Below are positions 1 to 8,745 of a DNA stretch of 64,000 nucleotides, in pieces. Position 1 is the stretch's first letter. The number at the start of each line of letters is the position of its first letter. The translations under genes were made by a program, and so were the position numbers. Origin of the DNA: Arthrobacter sp. YD4 (GTDB lineage: Bacteria > Actinomycetota > Actinomycetes > Actinomycetales > Micrococcaceae); NCBI RefSeq assembly GCF_030410515.1, contig NZ_JAUHHD010000001.1:62001-126000 (forward strand). Reading direction: 5' to 3'. The notes under the pieces were generated by a model, which did no database searches, had not been told where the DNA came from, and saw only the letters and a list, made by a program, of their open reading frames with translations.

Positions 1-2
1 CC

Positions 3-239
3 TTCACCTCCGACGGCGACACCTCCTACACCGACGTCGCCTACCGCCCGGGGGACGTGCTGATGTTCGGCAGGGAATCCGTGGGCCTGTCCGAGGAGGC
101 CAAGCACGACCCGCACGTCACCGCACGGGTCCGGCTACCCATGCTTCCGGCGCTTCGTTCGCTGAACCTGGCCAATGCCGCCTCGATCGCCGTCTACGAG
201 GCGTGGCGGCAGAATGGTTTCGCCGGCGCCAAGCTCTGA
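3..239 (+). CDS. tRNA (cytidine/uridine-2'-O-)methyltransferase, SPOUT family, C-terminal part
   Basis: Only the last 78 codons are inside the window; the start lies upstream. The fragment contains the C-terminal SPOUT/TrmH-type knot: a LMFGRESVGL stretch (binding loop for S-adenosylmethionine) followed about 35 residues later by the RSLNLANAASIAVYE motif, which closes the cofactor pocket. This pairing is typical of TrmL-like enzymes that methylate the ribose of the wobble base in tRNA-Leu. The short distance between motifs and the compact end fit TrmL better than larger rRNA methyltransferases, but the missing N-terminus prevents certainty. It is followed by a 200-nt gap before sigK. Confidence 0.85.
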   Translation, partial: FTSDGDTSYTDVAYRPGDVLMFGRESVGLSEEAKHDPHVTARVRLPMLPALRSLNLANAASIAVYEAWRQNGFAGAKL

Positions 240-432
240 ACGGCCCCGTTTAAGTCCCTCCCATCCAACTCCGGCGCGGCGCCGAATCCTTCATGGACAC
301 CACATACGCCAGCCAAGGAAAGGAGCGAGGAGCGGCCCGTGAGCACACTCCAGGTACACAGGTCCGGCGGATCGCACCGAACGGGGCACCCCCTGCGGGC
401 CCGGCCTGACCTCCGCGCGGGCGGCGGCGGCC

Positions 433-438
433 TATGCT
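433..438 (+). promoter_or_regulatory. Probable -10 box for a leaderless sigK transcript
   Basis: TATGCT lies 8 nt before the ATG at 447, the distance expected if transcription starts at or next to the start codon. No good -35 is seen; an ECF sigma gene may use a non-standard one. The box supports the 447 start of sigK over the upstream GTG at 339. Confidence 0.4.
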
Positions 439-446
439 TGAAGGTG

Positions 447-1049
447 ATGGAAACTCCGAACGCCCCGAACCGCGAGGCCGCTCCCCCGTCGAGCCCCGCC
501 GATGTGAACCACCGGCTCGGTGTGCTGCTCGAACAGATCGCCGGCGGCAGCCAGACCGCCTTTGCCGAGTTCTATGAGCTCACCTCCCGCCGTGTCTTCG
601 GCATGGCCCGCAGGGTCCTGATCGATCCCGAGCTGAGCGAGGACACCACCCAGGAGGTCTTCCTCCAGGTCTGGCAGAACGCGGCAAAGTTCGACTCCGC
701 CGCCGGCAGCCCGCTGGCCTGGCTGATGACCATCTCGCACCGGCGCGCCGTGGACAAGGTCCGCTCGACCCAGTCCGCCAGCGACCGGGAGGCCCGCTAC
801 GGTGCCAGCAGCCAGGACATCGACCACGACTCCGTGTCCGACGAGGTCGGCGGCCGGCTCGAGGCCGAGGCGGTGGTCCGGTGCCTGGAAACGCTGACGG
901 ATACGCAGCAGGAATCCGTCAGGCTCGCCTACTACGGCGGGCTTACCTATCGTGAGGTGGCGGAGAAATTGAACGCCGCCGTGCCCACCATCAAGTCCCG
1001 CATCCGCGACGGCCTGATCCGACTGAAGAACTGCCTGGGGGTGAGTTGA
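447..1049 (+). CDS. sigK: ECF RNA polymerase sigma factor SigK
   Basis: A 200-residue sigma-70 family factor of the ECF type. Region 2 is seen in FAEFYELTSRRVFGMA and the DTTQEVFLQVWQ stretch, with the -10 recognition part around WLMTISHRRAVDKVR. Region 4 is the C-terminal helix-turn-helix (LTYREVAEKLNAAVPTIKSR). It would direct core polymerase to a small regulon and be held by the membrane anti-sigma factor encoded 1 nt downstream. The frame stays open to a GTG at 339 that has a purine-rich stretch before it. The extra 36 codons use rare codons (CTA, AGG, CGA, GTA) and no family member I know has such an extension, so I chose ATG 447. Confidence 0.9.
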   Translation: METPNAPNREAAPPSSPADVNHRLGVLLEQIAGGSQTAFAEFYELTSRRVFGMARRVLIDPELSEDTTQEVFLQVWQNAAKFDSAAGSPLAWLMTISHRRAVDKVRSTQSASDREARYGASSQDIDHDSVSDEVGGRLEAEAVVRCLETLTDTQQESVRLAYYGGLTYREVAEKLNAAVPTIKSRIRDGLIRLKNCLGVS

Positions 1050-1050
1050 G

Positions 1051-1971
1051 ATGAACGACATTAATCCGCTGAACGGCGGGCGACCCGCCGGCGGTTTCTC
1101 CGCCGACATCGCCACCGATCTCGCCTCCGGCCGCGCCGTCGACTTGGCCGAGGTGTACGCGCTGCACGCCCTCGACGACGGCGAACGCGACGCCGTCGAC
1201 CGCTATCTGTCCTCCGCCCCCGCCGCCGAGCGGGCCGAGTTCGAGGAACGCGTGCGTCAGGCCCGGGAGACCCTGGCCATGAGCTTCACCGCCGAGGAGG
1301 AACCACCCGCCGGGCTGTTCGACAAGATCTCCGCCGCGCTGCCCACGGCCGCTTCGGCGTCGACCCCTGCGACCCCGGAACCGGGGACACCGGAGTCCGG
1401 GGCACCCGTCGTAGCCCTCCCGGGCGCCTCCGCCCCGGTGGTCGCCCGGCCCGTCCGGGACGCGGCCCAGGCAACCGGCTCCGACGACCTTGCCGCGGCC
1501 CGGGAGCGCCGGGAGCAGCGCCGCCGCCCGCAGGGCATGCGTACCTGGCTGATCGGCGTCGCAGCGGCGGCCGCCGTCGCCGTCGGCGGGGTGGGCGTGG
1601 GTGCCTACATCGCCAACCAGAACGACCCGATGGCCCAGGTGCTGCAGGCCGGTGACGTGAAGAAGGAAACCATCGACGTGATCGGCGGCGGCACGGCGTC
1701 GCTGACGCTGTCATCGTCCAAGGACGCCGTCGTGGTCAAGATGAACGGCGTGCCCGCTCCCCCGTCCGGCAAGGTCTACCAGATGTGGCTGATCCCCAAG
1801 GACGGGTCGGCCCCGGTCTCCAAGGGGCTGATGGACGCCGAGGCGCTGTCCAAGCCCGCCGTGGTCACCGGCATCGGCTCCGCGGCGGCGCTGGGCATCA
1901 CGGTGGAACCGGTGGGAGGGTCCAAGACACCCACCATGCCCACGGTGGCGGCGGCCTCGTTGGGAGCCTGA
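1051..1971 (+). CDS. rskA: Anti-sigma-K factor, RskA family
   Basis: A 306-residue single-pass membrane protein. The N-terminal part (residues about 25-90) is the cytoplasmic sigma-binding domain, seen in LAEVYALHALDDGERDAVDRYL. A Pro/Ala-rich linker follows, then a membrane helix near residues 164-187, and an extracytoplasmic RskA C-terminal domain with the family signature GKVYQMWLIPKDG. In this family regulated proteolysis of the anti-sigma factor releases SigK. It starts 1 nt after the sigK stop, so the pair is surely one transcript. A strong terminator follows. Confidence 0.93.
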   Translation: MNDINPLNGGRPAGGFSADIATDLASGRAVDLAEVYALHALDDGERDAVDRYLSSAPAAERAEFEERVRQARETLAMSFTAEEEPPAGLFDKISAALPTAASASTPATPEPGTPESGAPVVALPGASAPVVARPVRDAAQATGSDDLAAARERREQRRRPQGMRTWLIGVAAAAAVAVGGVGVGAYIANQNDPMAQVLQAGDVKKETIDVIGGGTASLTLSSSKDAVVVKMNGVPAPPSGKVYQMWLIPKDGSAPVSKGLMDAEALSKPAVVTGIGSAAALGITVEPVGGSKTPTMPTVAAASLGA

Positions 1972-2001
1972 GCGGCCGCGCGAACAATCTCTACAACGAC
2001 A

Positions 2002-2043
2002 AAAGCCGCGCCGACCCCGGAATTCCGGGACCGGCGCGGCTTT
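2002..2043. terminator. Bidirectional terminator between rskA and gntP
   Basis: Perfect 12-bp inverted repeat: arm 2002-2013 (AAAGCCGCGCCG) and arm 2032-2043, with an A run on the left and a T run on the right. It lies between two convergent genes and can serve both. Confidence 0.9.
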
Positions 2044-2063
2044 CTTGTATCAGTTGAACGGTG

Positions 2064-3473
2064 CTAAATCACCAGCGAGAGCAGCATCACGAAGCCGAAG
2101 CCCACCACGGAGATCAGCGTCTCCATCACGGACCAGGTCTTGAAGGTCTGCCCCACGCTCAGGCCGAACAGTTCCTTGACCAGCCAGAAGCCGGCATCGT
2201 TGACGTGCGAGAGGAACAGCGAGCCGGCACCGATCGCCAGGGCCAGCAGGGCGGCGTGGGTGGGGGACAGCGAGCTGGCCAGCGGACCGACGATACCGGC
2301 CGCGGTCACCGTGGCCACGGTTGCCGAGCCGGTGGCCAGGCGCAGCGCCACGGCCACGATGAAGCCCAGAACCAGGACGGACATGTTGGCGCCCTCGGCC
2401 CACTTCTTGACCGCGTCGCCGACGCCGGCGCCGATCAGGGTCTGCTTGAAGCCGCCGCCGGCGCCGACGATCAGCAGGATCGCGGCAATCGGGCCCAGGC
2501 TCGCGCCGATCTTGGTGGTGATCTTGTTGCCGGTGAAGCCGACGGCGTAGCCGAAGGTCACGATGGCCAGCAGTACCGCCAGGGTCATGGCCACGAGCGG
2601 CTGGCCGACGAAGTCGAAGAACACCCGCGCCGCGGGGGCGGTCTTGGGGTCCGGCCAGACGATGTCCACGACGGCCTTGAGCAGCATCAGGACCACCGGG
2701 AAGATGATGGTCAGCAGGGTCACCAGGAAGCTGGGCTGGCGCTTGACGCCCTCCAGGTCGGCCCCGTGCCGGGTGTCGATGCCGCCGGCAACCTCGGGGG
2801 CACCCACCGGCACCCAGCGGGCGGCGAGCCGGGCGAACAGCGGACCGCAGATGATGACGGTGGGGACGGCCACCAGCAGGCCCAGGGCCAGGGTGGTGCC
2901 CAGTTCGGCCTTGACGGCGCTGATCGCGATCAGGGGTCCGGGGTGCGGCGGCACGAGGCCGTGCAGCACGGACAGGCCCGCCAGGGCGGGGATGGCGATG
3001 CGCATCAGCGGCATCTTGGACCGCTGGGTGACCAGGACGATCACCGGCAGCAGCAGCACCAGGCCGATTTCGAAGAACATCGGCAGGCCGATGATGACGG
3101 CCACCAGGGTGATGGACCAGACCACGCGGTTGCCGGTGGCCTTGGCCAGCAGCGTGTCCACGACGCGGTTGGCGCCGCCGGAGTCGGCCAGCAGCTTGCC
3201 GAGCATGGCGCCGAGGGCGATCAGCAGGCCGACTTCCTTGAGGACGCCCCCAACGCCGTCCTCGAAGTTGCTGATGATCTTGGCCAGTTCGACGCCGGAG
3301 GCCAGGCCCACGAACGCGGAGCCGAGGACCAGGGCCAGGAACGGGTGGAGCTTGAATTTGGCGATCAGGACGACGATGAGCGCGATGCCCACGGCGGCGA
3401 CCACCAGGAGTTGGGTGTCGTGGCCGGACCAGGCCTCGACGGCAGCGGGAAGCTGCAGGGCAAGTGATTTCAC
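2064..3473 (-). CDS. gntP: Gluconate:H+ symporter, GntP family permease
   Basis: A 469-residue, very hydrophobic protein with about 12-14 membrane helices, the normal size of GntP/GntT-type permeases. Typical GntP sequence is seen in the FFEIGLVLLLPV helix, the LVPPHPGPLIAI loop, and late in the protein in LSHVNDAGFWLVKELF, which is highly conserved in the family. It would import D-gluconate with protons. It lies 35 nt downstream of a gluconokinase gene on the same strand, so uptake and phosphorylation are one operon. Start ATG at 3473 follows an AGGA-type ribosome binding site. Confidence 0.95.
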   Translation of the reverse strand: MKSLALQLPAAVEAWSGHDTQLLVVAAVGIALIVVLIAKFKLHPFLALVLGSAFVGLASGVELAKIISNFEDGVGGVLKEVGLLIALGAMLGKLLADSGGANRVVDTLLAKATGNRVVWSITLVAVIIGLPMFFEIGLVLLLPVIVLVTQRSKMPLMRIAIPALAGLSVLHGLVPPHPGPLIAISAVKAELGTTLALGLLVAVPTVIICGPLFARLAARWVPVGAPEVAGGIDTRHGADLEGVKRQPSFLVTLLTIIFPVVLMLLKAVVDIVWPDPKTAPAARVFFDFVGQPLVAMTLAVLLAIVTFGYAVGFTGNKITTKIGASLGPIAAILLIVGAGGGFKQTLIGAGVGDAVKKWAEGANMSVLVLGFIVAVALRLATGSATVATVTAAGIVGPLASSLSPTHAALLALAIGAGSLFLSHVNDAGFWLVKELFGLSVGQTFKTWSVMETLISVVGFGFVMLLSLVI

Positions 3474-3508
3474 AGGGTATTCCTAAAGGGAGGGGGTGGC
3501 CGGAAAGG

Positions 3509-4042
3509 TCAGAGCGCGGCGGTGCCGGCGGCCTCAAGGTGGAGCCGGTCGATGATTTCCTGGGCCTCTTCGGCGGGCGTCGCGCCGACCGAGAGGGTGA
3601 TGGCGTTCTCGTCCGCGGCGGGCTTTTCCAGCGCGTCGAACTGGGAGTCCAGCAGCGCCGGCGGCATGAAGTGTCCGTGCCGGGAGGCGAGCCGGTCCGA
3701 GATGCGGTCCTTGCTGCCCTCGAGGAAGACGAAGGTGACGCCCTCCCCGCGGAGCACGTCGCGGTACCGCTTCTTCAGGGCCGAGCAGGTCACGACGCCG
3801 GGCCGGCCGGAGTCGGTGTGGTCCCGGATCCATTCCGCGATGCGTTCGAGCCAGGGCCACCGGTCCTCATCGGTCAGTGGCTGGCCCGAGTGCATCTTGG
3901 CGACGTTGGACTCCGGGTGCAGGTCATCGCCCTCGGCCAGATCCCAGCCGAGACGCCCGGCCAGCAGGCCCGCGACGGTGGATTTACCGGATCCGGAGAC
4001 GCCCATGATGACAAGGACGGGGTGCTGCGCAGTCTTCGCCAT
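3509..4042 (-). CDS. gntK: Gluconokinase, P-loop carbohydrate kinase
   Basis: A 177-residue kinase of the GntK type. It has the nucleotide-binding P-loop MGVSGSGKST near the N-terminus, the EGDDLHPESNVAKM segment that contacts gluconate, and the C-SALKKRYRDVLR lid region. It phosphorylates gluconate to 6-phosphogluconate, feeding the pentose phosphate or Entner-Doudoroff route. It is the first gene of the gntK-gntP operon. The GGAAGG sequence just before ATG 4042 supports the start. The upstream 60 nt are unusually AT-rich for this genome (an ATATGATTTAAAC stretch) and probably contain the promoter, but no GntR-type operator could be assigned. Confidence 0.95.
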   Translation of the reverse strand: MAKTAQHPVLVIMGVSGSGKSTVAGLLAGRLGWDLAEGDDLHPESNVAKMHSGQPLTDEDRWPWLERIAEWIRDHTDSGRPGVVTCSALKKRYRDVLRGEGVTFVFLEGSKDRISDRLASRHGHFMPPALLDSQFDALEKPAADENAITLSVGATPAEEAQEIIDRLHLEAAGTAAL

Positions 4043-4112
4043 TAAAGTCTGCCTTCCATAAATATGATTTAAACATGGTCAGCATATGGCAGTGGGGGCG
4101 GGCAAACAAACA

Positions 4113-4892
4113 CTAGAACCCGGCGATGGTCTCCGGCCCGTTGACCGCCACGACGTGGAACGCCTCGGCGCTGCGGCCGGCCGGCAGTCCGCCGCGCTGC
4201 GCGGTGGACTGCAGGAGCCCGCGGACGGTGCGGTCCATGGCGTCGACGTCGGGGTGCTGGCTGACGTGGACGTGGATGGCGGCGAGCTTCTGCTCCACCT
4301 GGCCGGTGACGTCGACGAAGTGGTTCTCGCGCTCCTCCGGACCGGCGATGAGCCACAGCCAGGGCAGCTTATAGGCCTCCAGGCCGGCGGCGGCCAGCTC
4401 CGGGTACGCGAACGGGTTCTCCACGGCCGGGTAGACCGCCCGGGTAACGGCCTCCCCCACGGCCAGGTGGTCCGGGTGGCTCTTCTGGATCCGGGTCCAG
4501 TTCCGTTCCGGGTGCATGGCGAGCACGACGTCGGGCCGGACCGTGCGGATCAGCCGGACCACATCCCGGATCACCTCGTGGGTGGGTTCGAGATAGCCGT
4601 CGCGCTGGTGCAGGTAGTGGATGTCGGTGACCCCGACGAGGCCGGCGGCGCGCTGCTGCTCCTCGATCCGCTGGCGCACGATCTCATCACGGGTGTCCGG
4701 GTCGAAGCCGCCGGCGTCGCCGTCGGTCATGATGCAGTAGCTGACCTCGACCCCGGCCGCGGTCCAGCCCGCGATGGTCCCGGCGGCGCCAAAGTCGATG
4801 TCGTCCGGGTGCGCGGTGAAACAAAGCACCCGCCCGATCCGGTGCTGCGCCGGGTCGAACGGGCTTTGTGCCGATGTGGCGGTGGTGTTCAA
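4113..4892 (-). CDS. PIG-L family zinc deacetylase
   Basis: A 259-residue LmbE/PIG-L-type metal hydrolase. The zinc-binding AHPDD motif is at residues about 32-36 and the second metal ligand region is the KSHPDHLAVGEAV stretch. The fold removes N-acetyl groups from N-acetylglucosamine-type substrates. Actinobacterial members include MshB (mycothiol synthesis), Mca (mycothiol conjugate amidase) and others of unknown substrate. Nothing here proves which one this is, so no symbol is given. Its stop is 70 nt from the gntK start on the same strand, and the etfA stop is only 4 nt away on the other side, so it may be the last gene of the etfB-etfA transcript. Confidence 0.85.
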   Translation of the reverse strand: MNTTATSAQSPFDPAQHRIGRVLCFTAHPDDIDFGAAGTIAGWTAAGVEVSYCIMTDGDAGGFDPDTRDEIVRQRIEEQQRAAGLVGVTDIHYLHQRDGYLEPTHEVIRDVVRLIRTVRPDVVLAMHPERNWTRIQKSHPDHLAVGEAVTRAVYPAVENPFAYPELAAAGLEAYKLPWLWLIAGPEERENHFVDVTGQVEQKLAAIHVHVSQHPDVDAMDRTVRGLLQSTAQRGGLPAGRSAEAFHVVAVNGPETIAGF

Positions 4893-4896
4893 ATGC

Positions 4897-5847
4897 CTAG
4901 CCCTTGCGTTTGTTGATCTCTTCGGTGGCCTGCGGCAGGACCTGGAACAGGTCTCCGATGATGCCGAAGTCGGCGATCTCGAACACCGGCGATTCGGCGT
5001 CCTTGTTCACCGCCACGATCACCTGGGCGGTCTGCATGCCGGCCTTCTGCTGGATGGCGCCGGAGATCCCGGCGGAGATGTAGAGCTGCGGGGAGACGGT
5101 CTTGCCGGTCTGCCCGATCTGGGCGTCGTGGCCGATCCAGCCCGCATCCGTGGCGGCGCGGGAGGCACCGACGGCCCCGCCCAGGGCGTCCGCGAGCTCC
5201 TCGAGCGGGCCGAAGTTCCCCTCGACGCCGCGGCCGCCGGCCACGACCACCCGGGCCTCGGTCAGGTCGGGACGGCCGCTGGCGGCCTTGGCGCTGCGGG
5301 AGACCACGCGGGCCGCGGCGCCGGCGTCGGCCGGTACCTCGACGGTGGCGGTCTGCGGCGCCGTGGCCTCGGCGGCGGGTTCGGCGGTGATGCTGTTGGC
5401 CTTGACGGTCAGCAGCGCCACGGCGGTGGTGGCGCGGGCAGTGGTGGTGTAGGACCCGGCGAGGACCGGCTTGTGCGCGGTGCCGTCCGGATCGACGGCG
5501 ACGACGTCGGTGATGACCCCGGCCTCAAGCTTGATCCCGGCGCGGGCCGCGATCTCGCGGCTTTCGGCGGTGTTGTCCAGCACCACGGTGGTGGCCCCGC
5601 TCTCCCGGACCGCTGCGGCTAGGAAGGCGGCCTTCGGGGCGACGAGGTAGTCCTCCAGGTCCGCGGCGGAGGGCCGGTAAAGGGCGTGGACGCCGTAGTC
5701 GCCGAGCGTGGCGGCGGCGCCGTCGTGCAGCTCGCCGGTGACGGCGGCGGAGGCCTCGCCCAGGCTCCGGGCGAGGGTGAGCAGTTCCAGGCTGGACTTC
5801 TTCAGCGCCTCGCCCGGGTTGTCAATGAAAACCAGTACGTGTGCCAT
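4897..5847 (-). CDS. etfA: Electron transfer flavoprotein alpha subunit
   Basis: A 316-residue ETF alpha subunit. The C-terminal FAD domain shows [13 protein letters not shown] and the [22 protein letters not shown] signature, the classic ETF-alpha motif, then [22 protein letters not shown]. With EtfB it accepts electrons from acyl-CoA and other dehydrogenases and passes them to the quinone pool. The frame runs further upstream, but ATG 5847 is correct: family members start MAHVLV-like, and AGGGGAT lies in front. It starts 11 nt after the etfB stop. Confidence 0.96.
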   Translation of the reverse strand: MAHVLVFIDNPGEALKKSSLELLTLARSLGEASAAVTGELHDGAAATLGDYGVHALYRPSAADLEDYLVAPKAAFLAAAVRESGATTVVLDNTAESREIAARAGIKLEAGVITDVVAVDPDGTAHKPVLAGSYTTTARATTAVALLTVKANSITAEPAAEATAPQTATVEVPADAGAAARVVSRSAKAASGRPDLTEARVVVAGGRGVEGNFGPLEELADALGGAVGASRAATDAGWIGHDAQIGQTGKTVSPQLYISAGISGAIQQKAGMQTAQVIVAVNKDAESPVFEIADFGIIGDLFQVLPQATEEINKRKG

Positions 5848-5858
5848 GGATGATCCCC

Positions 5859-6659
5859 TTAGAGCAGCTTCTGGGCGGCGAGGAAGTCGACCAGCCGGAT
5901 GCCGGCGTCGCCCTCGTCGGTGATGATGGTCCCGGCGGTGCGCGGCGGGCGGGCCTCGGCGGTCTCGACGGCGGTCCACGAGCCGGAGCGTCCCACCTGT
6001 GCCGGGTCGACGCCGATGTCCGCGAGGGACAGGGTGGTGATGGTCTTCTTCTTCGCCGCCATGATGCCCTTGAAGTTCGGGTAGCGGGGGTCGTTGATCT
6101 GGTCCGTGACCGAGACGACGGCGGGAAGGTCCGCCTCGACGGTGAGCGCGGAGGTGTCCCCCTCGCGGCGGGCGGTGAGGGTGCCGCCGTTGATCTCCAG
6201 GCTGGCCGCGAAGGTGACCTGAGGCAGTCCCAGCCGTTCGGCCAGCTGCGCGGGGACCAACGAGGTCTCCCCGTCGGTGGAGGCCATGCCGGTGATGACG
6301 AGGTCCGCGGGCGCGTCGGCGCCGAGGTGTCGGACGGCAGCGGCGAGGGCCAGGGAGGTGGCGGCCGCGTCGGAGCCGGCCAGGGCGTCGTCGGAGAGGT
6401 GCACGCCCTCGGAGGCGCCGATCTGGAGGGATTTCTTGATGGCATTGACGGCCCCCGCGGGTCCCATGCTGAGCGCGATGACCCTGTTCCCGGCGGCCTC
6501 GCCGCCGCGGGCCTCGATCAGCTGCAGGGCCGCCTCGAGGGCGTACTCGTCCAGCTCCGAGAGGATGCTTTCGGACCGGTCCAGGGTGTTGTCCGGGCCG
6601 CTGAGGTGTCGGTCGAACTGGGCGTCCGGTACGTGCTTGACCAGCACAATGATCTTCAA
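5859..6659 (-). CDS. etfB: Electron transfer flavoprotein beta subunit
   Basis: A 266-residue ETF beta subunit. It begins with the family's KIIVLVKHVPDAQ strand and has the ETF-beta signature near residues 150-200, where RREGDTSALTVEADLPAVVSV and the following DPRYPNFKGIMAAKKK are seen. It binds AMP and forms the heterodimer with EtfA. I place the start at a TTG (6659) because the family starts at this residue and GTGGAAGA precedes it at good spacing; a GTG four codons earlier (6671) is the alternative. First gene of the etfBA operon. Confidence 0.95.
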   Translation of the reverse strand: MKIIVLVKHVPDAQFDRHLSGPDNTLDRSESILSELDEYALEAALQLIEARGGEAAGNRVIALSMGPAGAVNAIKKSLQIGASEGVHLSDDALAGSDAAATSLALAAAVRHLGADAPADLVITGMASTDGETSLVPAQLAERLGLPQVTFAASLEINGGTLTARREGDTSALTVEADLPAVVSVTDQINDPRYPNFKGIMAAKKKTITTLSLADIGVDPAQVGRSGSWTAVETAEARPPRTAGTIITDEGDAGIRLVDFLAAQKLL

Positions 6660-6812
6660 GGGTTCTTCCACTGTGTCTACAGCAGCCTTCCGTGCGGGGG
6701 CAGCCAGCCGGGTGGGTGGTGGCCTGGGAGCGGTTCCCGGCGCCGCCGGGTCTTCCTAGCTAACCATATAGCGGCGGCCATTTCCGGCCGGGGTTAAGCC
6801 GGATGTCAGGAA

Positions 6813-6848
6813 GGGGCCGCCCGGTACCTTGCGGTTCCGGGCGGCCCC
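6813..6848 (-). terminator. Terminator downstream of the HtrA-type protease gene
   Basis: Perfect 12-bp inverted repeat, arms 6813-6824 and 6837-6848 (GGGGCCGCCCGG and its complement), with a 12-nt loop. It sits 48 nt after the protease stop on the minus strand. There is no long T run. Confidence 0.7.
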
Positions 6849-6895
6849 CTCCTGGCGCGGGTCCCGGCCGTCGCTGCGGCCGGGCTGTGCCGGTG

Positions 6896-8482
<1,587 letters not shown>

Positions 8483-8602
8483 GGAACTTCCTTTCATCCG
8501 TGTCTGCCATTAACTATGGTCGCTCAGACTGGTACAACTGCGGACATTCGCTGGGAGGTTCCTGAACGCCCCGGCTTTTCGCTGGTGGCATATTCCCGGC
8601 GA

Positions 8603-8631
8603 TGGACTGCCCCCGGGGGGCACCATAGAAT
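8603..8631 (+). promoter_or_regulatory. Probable promoter of the TPM-domain gene
   Basis: TGGACT (8603-8608) and TAGAAT (8626-8631) are separated by 17 nt, a good housekeeping-type pair. Transcription from here would give a leader of about 110 nt before ATG 8746, which contains the palindrome at 8701-8719. Confidence 0.45.
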
Positions 8632-8700
8632 CAAATGGAATTGCCACAGCGACCTGCGGCTTCACACCTGCGTGGGGGCGCTGCCGCAGTTCTGGGACGA

Positions 8701-8719
8701 CCGGCACGGACCGTGCCGG
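8701..8719 (+). promoter_or_regulatory. Perfect palindrome in the leader of the TPM-domain gene
   Basis: CCGGCACGG, one unpaired base, then CCGTGCCGG: a 9-bp stem with a single-base centre. It lies 26 nt before the ATG and about 70 nt after the proposed promoter. It could be a repressor site or an RNA hairpin that affects translation. Confidence 0.4.
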
Positions 8720-8745
8720 CCACCGAGGCGCTGAAGGGTTTGCAG

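Noticed and set aside
339..446. N-terminal extension of sigK from the GTG at 339
   Set aside because: It has a purine-rich site in front, but the 36 extra codons are rare ones and SigK proteins begin near the ATG at 447, which has its own -10 box.
2061..3467. Long open frame opposite gntP, and similar frames opposite most genes
   Set aside because: They mirror GC-rich codons of the real genes, have Gly/Arg/Gln-rich nonsense compositions and no domain motifs. The real strands carry clear family motifs.
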